A DNA stretch of 64,000 bases from Chitinilyticum litopenaei DSM 21440 (GTDB lineage: Bacteria; Pseudomonadota; Gammaproteobacteria; Burkholderiales; Chitinibacteraceae): contig NZ_ATZJ01000001.1 in the NCBI RefSeq assembly GCF_000428145.1, forward strand, positions 342,286-406,285, given 5' to 3'. Both the position numbers and the translations under genes were made by a program. Of the stretch, positions 34,862-42,834 are shown piece after piece (the first letter of the stretch is position 1; the number at the start of each line of letters is the position of its first letter). The notes beneath the pieces were generated by a model that was not told the origin of the DNA, did no database searches, and saw nothing but the letters and a program-made list of their open reading frames with translations.

Positions 34862-36097
34862 CTACATCCGCTGCGCGACCGGCTTGCCGGCCAGCACGCG
34901 CTTTTGCCCGTAGAGGCGCATCATGGCTTCGTACAGCGCCACGCCGCTGCTTTCGTAACCCTCGGGCGACAGATGCACCAGATCGGGGCGTGCCAGTGGC
35001 GGGTTTTGGCGGGCCCAGAGCTGGATGGCGCAATTGCCGCCCATGGCGGCGGCCCAGTCCCAGTACAGCAGGCGCTCCTGGCTGGCCACTTCGCGCTGGA
35101 TCTGCTGCACGGTTTGCAGATTGGGGGCCAGGCCATACTGCGGGCAGCCGCCATTGCTGGTCTTGCCGCTTTTCTTGGCCGAGCTGGGCGCCCCCACCAG
35201 CAGGATGGCGGCGTCGGGCACGCTGCGCTTCAGCAGCCGCACCGCCGCCCGCAATTCGGCGCGGTAGGTGACGGCAACAAAATTCGGATCGAAGGCCTCG
35301 TTGGTGCCATAGGCGAGCACGATCAGGTCGGGCTTGCGCCACTTCAGCTGTGCCTGCAGCAGCTGCGGGTTCCAGTTGTGCAGTACGCGCACCTGGGCGC
35401 CGACGATGCCCAGGCTGTCGTAGCTGATCCCGGGATTGAGCCGGTCGAGCACGATGCCACCCAGTTCGCCACCGCCATCATCCGCGCTCAGGCGGATCGG
35501 CTGCGCGGCCCAGGGGCTGAACATCACGTTGCGTTCCGTCCAGCCGGCCTGCGCCGGGGGCGGCAGCTCGCGCGTATCGCCATTGGGCAGCGTCACCGTC
35601 CAGCTGCCGCCGGCGGGCGAGGCGCGCGTCCACAGTGACAGTCGCCACAGCCCTTCGGCCAGCGGCGCTTTCGGGGCGATTTCCAGCGCCGCGCCGGGGG
35701 CCGCGCGATTGGTGATGCCGCCGACGGGAAAGTCGCCGGGATTGTAGGTGCTGCGACTGATCTGCGTCTGCCACTCGCCCTTCATCCGCTGCAGCACCAG
35801 CGCCGAGCGCTGGTTGTTCACATGGCCGGGTGTCAGCCAGCCATAGCCGGCGTCGCCAAAGCGTGCCTGCAGCCGCTCGCGGATCGCGTGCGTGAAATAC
35901 TCGCCGGCGGTATGCGAATCGCCCAGCTGCAGGATGCGCACGGTGTCGCTGCCGCGGCCGCTTTCCAGCGCGGCCAGCTGGCTCCAGACGCGGCGGACAT
36001 TGGCATCGCCATAGTCCTCGATGTCCGGGCCGCCAGCCCAAACCACCGGCGTCACCGCGCCGGCCAGCAGCAGGGTCAGCAGGATGCGGGCTGTCAT
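34862..36097 (-). CDS. Exported SGNH/GDSL hydrolase or acyltransferase
   Basis: 411 aa with signal peptide (ILLTLLLAGAVTPVVWA). Blocks: LQLGDSHTAGEYF (Ser), LAYGTNEAFD (Asn), DLVHLSPEGYESSG (Asp/His). A beta-rich insertion of roughly 120 residues between block I and III resembles peptidoglycan or alginate O-acetyl-transferases/esterases (PatB/AlgX-like architecture). Its start overlaps the stop of the next SGNH gene by four bases; third gene of the MBOAT operon. Confidence 0.85.
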   Translation of the reverse strand: MTARILLTLLLAGAVTPVVWAGGPDIEDYGDANVRRVWSQLAALESGRGSDTVRILQLGDSHTAGEYFTHAIRERLQARFGDAGYGWLTPGHVNNQRSALVLQRMKGEWQTQISRSTYNPGDFPVGGITNRAAPGAALEIAPKAPLAEGLWRLSLWTRASPAGGSWTVTLPNGDTRELPPPAQAGWTERNVMFSPWAAQPIRLSADDGGGELGGIVLDRLNPGISYDSLGIVGAQVRVLHNWNPQLLQAQLKWRKPDLIVLAYGTNEAFDPNFVAVTYRAELRAAVRLLKRSVPDAAILLVGAPSSAKKSGKTSNGGCPQYGLAPNLQTVQQIQREVASQERLLYWDWAAAMGGNCAIQLWARQNPPLARPDLVHLSPEGYESSGVALYEAMMRLYGQKRVLAGKPVAQRM

Positions 36098-37221
36098 GGT
36101 GCCGCCTGCGGCAGCTGGAATTGCGCCAGGATGGCGTCGGCAATCCGCGTCTGGCCGGAACGGGTGAAATGCACGCCATCATCGGCGCGCATGGCGACCT
36201 TGCGGTCGCCCTCGATGCGGTATTTGTCGTAGCTCGTCGTGCCATTGCCGATCACCGGCAAGGTTGACAGATACGTGGCCTGGTTTTCCCTTGCAGCCTT
36301 TTCAAACAATTGGTTCAGGGTCGATACCCCACTGTTTATCTTTTCCTTGCCCATGGGCGGCGCGCCCACCCAGACCACTTCGATGCGATTGCCGCGCGCA
36401 TACTGCAGGATGTCGCTGATGCGCGCCGCGTACTGCTGCTGCCAGCGTTCGGTGCCGAAGCGCTCGTACTTGCCGTCGAGAATCATGTCCCAGGTGTCAT
36501 TCGCGCCAAGGAAGACCACCAGCGTGGTGATGCCGTGCTGCGGCGCCAGCGTCTTTACCGTTTTCGGCCAGTCGAAATAGCTCGGGTAAGTCAGCCCGGT
36601 ACTTTGCCGGCTGGCATCGATACTGGCGATGCCGTAGTCGCGCTGCAGCTTGCGGATGGCGTGCGGCGCCACGCCCTGCATCATCGAGTCGCCGATGAAG
36701 AGCACCTTGTCCTGTGCCGTCAGCACGATGCGGCCATCGCTGGTGCGGCGGCCGCCATACACCGGCGGCGCCAGCGGCCTGCCTTCGGCAAAGCGCACCA
36801 TGTTTGACGCCAGCGCCTGGCGGCCCACGTTCGATATCAGCTGGTTGAAGCTGTGGCTCATCGCCAGCGAAGGCAGCTGCGGTTGCTGCGGAGCCGGCGG
36901 CATGCCGTGCAGCAGGATGTTGCCCGCGGCGACCATGCGTTCGCTGAAGGCGTCCAGTCCGCTGCTGATCGACGCCAGCGGCTCCTGCATGCCCTGATCC
37001 AGCTCGGTGCCCATCTGCCCGAGCGGGCTTTGCGAGAAGGGCGCAAGGCCGCTTTCGCGATGGCGTGTCTGCTGCCAGTAGGTGTCCAGCGCCGTATGGC
37101 GCAGCCAGACGATCAGCAGCACGGTGCCGATCAGCGTGAACAGCACCTGGCGCGGACTGGGTTGCGGCGGAGCGGAGGTCAGCACCGGGGCTGGCGAAAT
37201 CAGCAAGGGAAGCGTGCGCAT
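36094..37221 (-). CDS. Membrane-anchored SGNH hydrolase (DUF459-like)
   Basis: 375 aa. An N-terminal TM helix (VLFTLIGTVLLIVWL) anchors the protein, then a linker and an SGNH domain: FIGDSMMQGV, FLGANDTWDM, DGVHFTRSGQ. It is a paralogue of the gene at 11575-12357. The ATG at 37221 lies one base after the MBOAT stop, so the genes are coupled. Confidence 0.85.
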   Translation of the reverse strand: MRTLPLLISPAPVLTSAPPQPSPRQVLFTLIGTVLLIVWLRHTALDTYWQQTRHRESGLAPFSQSPLGQMGTELDQGMQEPLASISSGLDAFSERMVAAGNILLHGMPPAPQQPQLPSLAMSHSFNQLISNVGRQALASNMVRFAEGRPLAPPVYGGRRTSDGRIVLTAQDKVLFIGDSMMQGVAPHAIRKLQRDYGIASIDASRQSTGLTYPSYFDWPKTVKTLAPQHGITTLVVFLGANDTWDMILDGKYERFGTERWQQQYAARISDILQYARGNRIEVVWVGAPPMGKEKINSGVSTLNQLFEKAARENQATYLSTLPVIGNGTTSYDKYRIEGDRKVAMRADDGVHFTRSGQTRIADAILAQFQLPQAAP

Positions 37222-37222
37222 G

Positions 37223-38629
37223 TCAGTACTGGTAATAGATGAAGGCCGGCACGCCGCTGGGGGCGAGCAGGATGATGCATTGCACAAGGCTGGCCAGCGG
37301 CAGTGGTTTGACATACCAGGGCATGCGCCGCAAGCGCGCCAGCAGCAAGGCGCGCAGCGCATTGCTGTAGCGCCAGAAGGCAAAGCACAGGCCGGCAAAG
37401 ACAAAGCCGCCAACCACATTCAGCTGCAGCATGGGTTTGAAATTGCCCAGGCCGGCGAGATAGTGCAGCGCATCGCTGGCGCTGTCGGCGCGGAAAAATA
37501 CCCAGGCCAGGCAGACGAAATGAAAGGTGATGACGAGCGCCAGCCAGGGCGGCAGCTGCGGCAGGCGCTGGTGGCGCGCGCGCAATGCCTCCCAGCCGTT
37601 TTGCGCGACCATGCCGCCGCCGTGCAGCGCGCCCCACACCAGATACTTGATGCTGGCGCCATGCCACAGGCCGCTGATCACCATCGCCGCGAACAGGTTG
37701 AGCTGCGTGCGCCACCAGCCGTGGCGGCTGCCGCCCAGCGGAATGTAGACGAAATCGCGGATCCAGCCCGACAGCGTCATGTGCCAGCGCCGCCAGAATT
37801 CGCGCAGCGACACGGCCAGATAGGGCTGGTTGAAGTTTTGCGGCAGGCGGTAGCCAAGCAGCAGCGCCAGCGCGATGACCAGCTCGGTATAGCCGCTGAA
37901 GTCGAAATAGATCTGCAGCGCGTAGGCATACATGCCCAGCAGCAGTTCCAGGCCGTGGTAGGCATCCGGATTGGCGAACAGCGGATTGACCCAGGCGTCG
38001 GCCAGCCAGCTCGCCAGCCAGATCTTCTTCGCCAGTGCCGACAGGATCAGCAGCAGCGCCAGATCGGCCTCCAGCACATGGCGCTGTTCGCCGGACTGCA
38101 GCTGGCGCAGCAGCCCTTCGGGGCGGCAGATCGGCCCGGCCAGCAGCGAAGGAAAGAAGGACAGGTAAAGCAGGGTGTCGAAGGGGCTCGCCGGTTTTTC
38201 ACCATCGCGGCCGACGGCGACGAGGTAGGCGATCGCCTGGAAGGTATAGAAGGAAATGCCGACCGGCAGCAGGATGTCGAGCGGCGGCAAGACCCAGCCC
38301 AGACTGAGCCCGTCCATGACGGCCTGTACCTGGTCGCGGAAAAAGTCGTAGTACTTGAAGGCAGCCAGATTGCCGACGGACAGCACGATGCCGGCAATCA
38401 GCCAGTGCCGCCGCTTGGCCGGGGTCGTGGCAATGCGCTGCGCGCAAAGTGTGACCAGCGCGCCATAGACCAGCAGGATGGCGGCGAAGCGCCAGTCCAG
38501 CAGCGCGTAAAAGCCGAAACTGCCCAGCAGCAGTACCGTCTTCTGGGCGTGCACCCAGCGCTGCAGCCCCCAGTAGACCAGCAGGAACAGCAGAAAAACG
38601 ATTGCGAATTCGGGGGAAAGGTAACTCAT
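37223..38629 (-). CDS. MBOAT O-acyltransferase (AlgI/DltB-like)
   Basis: 468 aa with about 11 TM helices. MBOAT signatures: LPVGISFYTFQAIAYLV, FFPSLLAGPICRPEGLL, SLREFWRRWHMTLSGWIRDFVYIPLGG and the invariant His in SGLWHGASIKYLVWG. AlgI-type members move acetyl groups across the inner membrane to periplasmic transferases. The two following SGNH proteins are the likely transferase/esterase partners. The glycan modified is not known; no polysaccharide synthase is adjacent. Confidence 0.92.
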   Translation of the reverse strand: MSYLSPEFAIVFLLFLLVYWGLQRWVHAQKTVLLLGSFGFYALLDWRFAAILLVYGALVTLCAQRIATTPAKRRHWLIAGIVLSVGNLAAFKYYDFFRDQVQAVMDGLSLGWVLPPLDILLPVGISFYTFQAIAYLVAVGRDGEKPASPFDTLLYLSFFPSLLAGPICRPEGLLRQLQSGEQRHVLEADLALLLILSALAKKIWLASWLADAWVNPLFANPDAYHGLELLLGMYAYALQIYFDFSGYTELVIALALLLGYRLPQNFNQPYLAVSLREFWRRWHMTLSGWIRDFVYIPLGGSRHGWWRTQLNLFAAMVISGLWHGASIKYLVWGALHGGGMVAQNGWEALRARHQRLPQLPPWLALVITFHFVCLAWVFFRADSASDALHYLAGLGNFKPMLQLNVVGGFVFAGLCFAFWRYSNALRALLLARLRRMPWYVKPLPLASLVQCIILLAPSGVPAFIYYQY

Positions 38630-38830
38630 GAGGGGCAACGTCCAGCGCGGGAAGCTATTGTAGCCTTTGCCCATGCGGCGTGCAGCTGGGATGTGGGCGG
38701 CGCAACACCGCTGGTCGCGGCGCCACGACAATTGGTTGCTGACATAAGGCTGAAGAAATTATGATGCCGGCCTTTGGTCTTGCAATCCGTGCAAGCAAAT
38801 TCCGCATCCCCTACCCAGGAGTTCGTCCCC

Positions 38831-39598
38831 ATGCGCACCACCCTCCGCGCCGCCACCCTCGCCACCACCGCCTTCCTGCTCGCCAATGGCGCCCACGCCT
38901 TTGGCCTGGACAAGCTGGTCAAGGGCGCCGAAGTCGGCCAGCAGGCCCTGCAGGCCGCAACCCTCTCCGATGCCGACGTCAAGGCCGTTGCCGATGCCGC
39001 CTGCAAGGAAAGCGACGCCGAAAGCAAGATTGCCAGCGACAAGAGCAAGTACGGCAAGCGCATGGCCGCGATTGCCAAGAAAATGGGCAATGACATCAAG
39101 GGCCAGCCGGTGACCTACAAGGTCTACGAAGACAGCGAGGTGAATGCCTGGGCGATGGCCAACGGCTGCATCCGTGTCTACAGCGGCCTGATGGATCTGA
39201 TGAGCGACGACGAAGTGATCGGCGTGATCGGCCACGAGCTGGGCCACGTCGCACTGGGTCACAGCAAGAAGGCCATGCAGATGGCCTACGCTACCGCCGC
39301 GGCCCGCAATGCCGCCGGCAGCTTTGGCGGCAAGGGCGTCAGCGACCTGAGCAAATCCGACCTCGGTGCCATTACCGAAAACCTGATCAATGCACAGTTC
39401 TCGCAATCGCAGGAACTCGATTCCGACAATTTCGCCTACGACCTGCTGACCGAGAAAAAACTCAACCGCGCAGCGCTGGCCAGCGCATTCCGCAAGCTGG
39501 AAAAGCTCGATGGCGGCCAGCACAGCATCATGAGCTCGCACCCGGCCTCCGCCGACCGCGCGAAGAACATCGACACCCGCCTGGCATCGGGCAAGTAA
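38831..39598 (+). CDS. M48 family metalloprotease (LoiP/YggG-like)
   Basis: 255 aa with a signal peptide (ATLATTAFLLANGAHA). The HExxH zinc motif GHELGHVALGH is near residue 135, and the third ligand is in SQELDSDNFAYD. LoiP-type enzymes are periplasmic proteases active in envelope quality control. Unlike LoiP, no lipobox Cys is seen, so it is probably soluble. It is divergent from the MBOAT operon. Confidence 0.9.
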   Translation: MRTTLRAATLATTAFLLANGAHAFGLDKLVKGAEVGQQALQAATLSDADVKAVADAACKESDAESKIASDKSKYGKRMAAIAKKMGNDIKGQPVTYKVYEDSEVNAWAMANGCIRVYSGLMDLMSDDEVIGVIGHELGHVALGHSKKAMQMAYATAAARNAAGSFGGKGVSDLSKSDLGAITENLINAQFSQSQELDSDNFAYDLLTEKKLNRAALASAFRKLEKLDGGQHSIMSSHPASADRAKNIDTRLASGK

Positions 39599-39615
39599 AT
39601 CCGCCCATGGGTATT

Positions 39616-39940
39616 CCTGATTATGTCTTTCCTTCAGGAAGCCTGAGTAACACAAGCGTTGATTAGCACGCTCTGCCCTGAAAGCCGCTGAGAAGCGCAG
39701 GTTTTCCGGGATCAGGCGCGGGACGTGTTTGAGCCCGCAGGGCGAGTTGTCCCGCGCCCCCGGAAAAACGAGCATCGCAAGGCACCCCGCGCAGCGGGGC
39801 GGCTGATCGGGCGCGCCTTGGGGGTGTCGGGGGGCTTGGCAAGACAAGCCCCCTGACGTGCCGCCGGGCACCCCCGGCATCAATACATCGCGCCGCAGGC
39901 GCTGAAAACCATTCTTCCTGAAGAAAAGACCATAATCAGG
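39616..39940. mobile_element. 325-bp MITE-like element, copy 2 (inverted)
   Basis: Same termini and interior as 34452-34842 but in opposite orientation and with a shorter middle. Ends CCTGATTATGTCTTTCCTTCAGG and CATAATCAGG. Confidence 0.85.
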
Positions 39941-39951
39941 CTGGTGTTGAG

Positions 39952-39981
39952 GCAAGGGCCGCTTGGGAGCGGCCCTTGCTG
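39952..39981 (+). terminator. Hairpin GCAAGGGCCGC/GCGGCCCTTGC
   Basis: 11-bp stem with TTGGGA loop followed by TGTTT. Probable terminator for transcription entering from the left. Confidence 0.55.
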
Positions 39982-40015
39982 TTTCTACACTGCAGCATTT
40001 GCAAAGGAGTGTGCC

Positions 40016-40315
40016 ATGTCCATCCGTTTGAACTGCCTGTTGCTGCTGCTGGCAAGTGGTTTGGCGCAGGCCGTGCCGTTTTGCCTGTATCCACTGCCGG
40101 TTAGCGAGGGCAAGCCGGCGCGCATGATCAATCTGACCGTGGTGCAGTATGTCGATCTAACCGACAGGGAGCTGAAGATCAGCTTTGGCGGCGGCAATCT
40201 CGGCAGCGGTCATGAAGTGAGCATCCCGCTGAAAAACCGCCGCGAGGGCGAGGCGCTGCTGGCGGCGATGGCCGATGCGTCCCGTCGCTGCGACCAGCCA
40301 CCGGCCCAGCCCTGA
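40016..40315 (+). CDS. Small exported protein, unknown
   Basis: 99 aa, ATG at 40016 with AAAGGAG eight bases upstream. Signal peptide (LNCLLLLLASGLAQA), then a short mature domain with two Cys residues (FCLYPLP and RRCDQPP) that may pair. Family not recognised. Confidence 0.7.
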   Translation: MSIRLNCLLLLLASGLAQAVPFCLYPLPVSEGKPARMINLTVVQYVDLTDRELKISFGGGNLGSGHEVSIPLKNRREGEALLAAMADASRRCDQPPAQP

Positions 40316-40343
40316 TGCCTCAGTAGCTGGCCGGAATCTGGCT

Positions 40344-40402
40344 GGGTATGTGCATGTAGCCCTTTTTGGGAAAGGGTTCCATTGCTATCCCTTGTGGTGT
40401 AT
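40344..40402. repeat. GGGTAT element, 59-bp class
   Basis: GGGTAT start, AGCC at 15-18, inner stem CCCTTT/AAAGGG, TATCCC at 43-48, end GTGTAT. Confidence 0.8.
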
Positions 40403-40587
40403 TTCGGCAGCTCTGCCGGGCGGCGGATTTCGTCAGCGCCAGCGCTCCGTCAATGGGCGGGCGTGGAGGCCGGGTGCCTGCCTGTCGGCAAGGCCCGCAA
40501 TGCTGCGGCACGTTCCTCCCCTCAGCGATCCGCGTTCCGGGCGGCTATCTGGGGTAAAATCGCGCTCCCGACGCCCGACCCGAATTC

Positions 40588-41841
40588 ATGTCCGACCACA
40601 ACGACCTTGCTGACCTGCTCGCGCCGGGGCTTGCCCCCGCCGACATTCCCGCGCTGAATGCCCTGATGGGCGCACGCGGCCTGCTGTCGGCCTTCATCAC
40701 GCTGTTCCGTGGTGGCGAGGACGAGGTGCTGTTGCGCATTCTGGTGCTGCGCGAGATCGGCCTCAGGGCCGCCGCGCCGCGCTGGTCCAGCCAGGAGCTG
40801 CTCAACCATTTCGCCTACCTGAATGCCACCAAGCTCGAAACCGTGCTCAAGCGCTTCAGCAAGGATGGCCTCCTGGTGTGGGACAGCGACGATCAGCTCT
40901 ACAGCCTGTCGACCACCGGCCGCGTCGTGCTGGCTGCCATTTCCAGCCTCACCCAGTTTGCCGAGGAAGACGCCGAGCTGGGTTACCTCACCGCGCAGGT
41001 GGCGGCCGGGCAGGCCGTTGGCGATGTGGCACCCGACGCGCTGCAGCACCTGCTGGCGCGCCTCAACGAATTGCATGCCGATTTCGAGGCCGCGCTCGAA
41101 TCGCAATCCGAATTCCAGATCAAGGCCGCGCGCAAGCAGCTCGACAGCGTCTGGCGCTGGGTCGAAAAGGGCACCGAAATCATCCGCAGCGTGCTCGAAG
41201 ACGAACATACCGGCTATGCCGAGCATCAGGTGGCGCAGGCGATCGCGCTGGCGCAGGCGCGCATGCTGCGCCTCACCAGCGTGTTCCACCGCCGCCTGAA
41301 CGAACTCGCCGCGCAACGCGTGCACCTGGGCGAATCGGGGCTGACGTCCAGCAATATCGCCGACTGGCTGCGCAACCAGAGCCAGGACACGCTGGCCAAT
41401 CTGGGGCGTGATCTGCTGAGCTTCCACCCCGAGCCCAGCTGCGTGGTGTCCGACGTGCTGCTCGACATCACCGAATTCGAGCTGCTGGAGCGCGAGCGCG
41501 ACAGCCACGAGCTGATGGCGCTGCCGGCCTCGCAGGCGGCCCAGGAGGTCGGCGAAGTGGAGGCCGAACAGCTGCTCGCCGCCGATGCCTTTTATGATGA
41601 TTTGCAGGGTATTGCCTCGGAGGTCAATATCTCCAAGGCTGTGCTGGCAGATACCTATGAAGAAACTGTTTACCGCCTCTCGCTGCTGTCGCTGCTGGGC
41701 GACGCCGAAGTGGCGCTGGAAAACTCGGTGGTCGCCGACATCGTGCGCCTGCCCTTCGCGCTGGAACTCGATGCCAGCGTCGAAACCCTCGATCACCCCG
41801 CCGTCGCCGCGATGACCCGCGGCCGGCTGCGACCGCTGTGA
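40588..41841 (+). CDS. mksF: Kleisin-like subunit of Mks/Muk-type SMC complex (MksF-like)
   Basis: 417 aa. The N-terminal winged helix is suggested by SSQELLNHFAYLNATKLETVLKRFSKDGLLVWDSDDQLYSLSTTGR, followed by a long helical middle and a C-terminal part, as in MukF/MksF kleisins. It is followed after seven bases by the MksE-like gene and then the SMC gene, the order mksF-mksE-mksB. In this family the kleisin bridges the SMC ATPase heads. Assignment rests on operon order and fold-level pattern rather than strong sequence identity. Confidence 0.72.
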   Translation: MSDHNDLADLLAPGLAPADIPALNALMGARGLLSAFITLFRGGEDEVLLRILVLREIGLRAAAPRWSSQELLNHFAYLNATKLETVLKRFSKDGLLVWDSDDQLYSLSTTGRVVLAAISSLTQFAEEDAELGYLTAQVAAGQAVGDVAPDALQHLLARLNELHADFEAALESQSEFQIKAARKQLDSVWRWVEKGTEIIRSVLEDEHTGYAEHQVAQAIALAQARMLRLTSVFHRRLNELAAQRVHLGESGLTSSNIADWLRNQSQDTLANLGRDLLSFHPEPSCVVSDVLLDITEFELLERERDSHELMALPASQAAQEVGEVEAEQLLAADAFYDDLQGIASEVNISKAVLADTYEETVYRLSLLSLLGDAEVALENSVVADIVRLPFALELDASVETLDHPAVAAMTRGRLRPL

Positions 41842-41848
41842 GACCCCC

Positions 41849-42511
41849 ATGGATCAGGCACTGAACATCCTGCTGGCGAAGCTGCTGGCGCAGCGTTTCA
41901 TCCCGCGCACCGACCCGCTGGCGCGTCGCGCGCTGGTCGACGAAACCTTCCGCGAAGGGCTGGAGCGCCGGCTGGACGACTGCGGCATGCAGTTGCTGGA
42001 GAACCCCTACGCGCAGTACATCGCCATTGGCCTGAAACCCGAGATGGAAGACTGGGTGTTCGGCGAGGGCGAGAACTGGCTGTCGAACAATATGGGCCTG
42101 CCGCGCGATGCGATTGCGCTGCTGGTGGTGGTCTGGGCGCTGATCATCCTGCCCAAGCGCGAGCGCCAGATCGCGCGCGCCGTGCAGGTCGGCGACACGC
42201 AATCGGACCTGTTCGGCGCGGACAAGCCGATCACGCACGGCGAGGAAGTCTCCAGCGGCGTGCCGGAAGACGCGATCTACGCCGACTTCGGCAAGAAGCT
42301 CGGCGGCAAGGCGCGCTTTGCGATGAATCTTGGGCAACTGGCCAAGCTGGGCTTCGTCGTGCGCCGCAACAAGATGATTTACGAGGGCCCGCTGCTGGAT
42401 CTGATGCTCGATTACGCCAAGCTCGCCCCGCGCATCATCAATGGCGCGCTGGCCGACGTGCTGCAGCTGTCCGGCACGCAGCTGGCGCTGGACACTGGCG
42501 ACGGTGACTGA
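41849..42511 (+). CDS. mksE: KITE-like subunit of Mks/Muk-type SMC complex (MksE-like)
   Basis: 220 aa. Winged-helix composition with conserved segments RRALVDETFREGLERRLDDCGMQLLENPYAQYIAIGL and GKARFAMNLGQLAKLGFVVRRNKMIYEGPLLDLMLDY. MukE/MksE proteins are tandem winged-helix KITE subunits binding the kleisin. Tight coupling to mksF supports the call. A 323-bp block of repeats separates it from the SMC gene. Confidence 0.72.
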   Translation: MDQALNILLAKLLAQRFIPRTDPLARRALVDETFREGLERRLDDCGMQLLENPYAQYIAIGLKPEMEDWVFGEGENWLSNNMGLPRDAIALLVVVWALIILPKRERQIARAVQVGDTQSDLFGADKPITHGEEVSSGVPEDAIYADFGKKLGGKARFAMNLGQLAKLGFVVRRNKMIYEGPLLDLMLDYAKLAPRIINGALADVLQLSGTQLALDTGDGD

Positions 42512-42561
42512 TTGCAAACACCTCAACGCAGAGGCGCAGAGACGCAGAGATAAAAATGTTC

Positions 42562-42702
42562 CCTGATCAGGTCGCCAGCTCGGCAATTCGTCATGCCGGC
42601 GTAGGCCGGCATCCAGAGTGACGCTCGAACAGGCATTGCAACTGGATTCCGGCTTCCGCCGGAATGACGAATTGCACTTTCTGAAGTTGCTGCCAAATCA
42701 GG
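42562..42702. mobile_element. MITE-like element (CCTGATCAGG ... AAATCAGG)
   Basis: 141 bp, interior GTCATGCCGGC/GCCGGCAT and GGATTCCGGCTT/CCGGAATGACGAATT palindromes. Flanks TAAAAATG and TAAAAATT suggest an eroded 8-bp duplication, slightly offset on the left. Confidence 0.7.
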
Positions 42703-42714
42703 TAAAAATTTGAA

Positions 42715-42763
42715 AGGTATGTGCATGAAGCCTGTTTGGATAAATGGCTCTGACGATATACCC
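42715..42763. repeat. GGGTAT element, 49-bp class
   Basis: AGGTAT start, AGCC at 15-18, GGCT at 32-35, ATACCC end; close to the ideal symmetric form. Confidence 0.8.
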
Positions 42764-42834
42764 CTGTATTCTCTGCATCTCTGTGCCTCTGCGTTAAAAC
42801 GAATTTAGCCATCCCTGGCGAAGTAGACAAAAGC

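Larger units (their letters stand above)
42524..42795. repeat. CACAGAG-type element with nested insertions
   Basis: Left arm CAACGCAGAGGCGCAGAG and right arm CTCTGTGCCTCTGCGTT are inverted copies. Everything between them is two smaller repeats. Confidence 0.8.
42512..42834. other. Repeat-filled gap inside the SMC operon
   Basis: Contains a CACAGAG-type element (42524-42795) enclosing a CCTGATCAGG-type MITE (42562-42702) and a 49-bp GGGTAT element (42715-42763). There is no gene. The mksB ATG follows 39 bp after the last repeat arm. Confidence 0.8.

Noticed and set aside
34447..34913. Several short ORFs within the 391-bp MITE
   Set aside because: Their peptides recur only because the element is repeated; no ribosome binding sites and no transposase motif.
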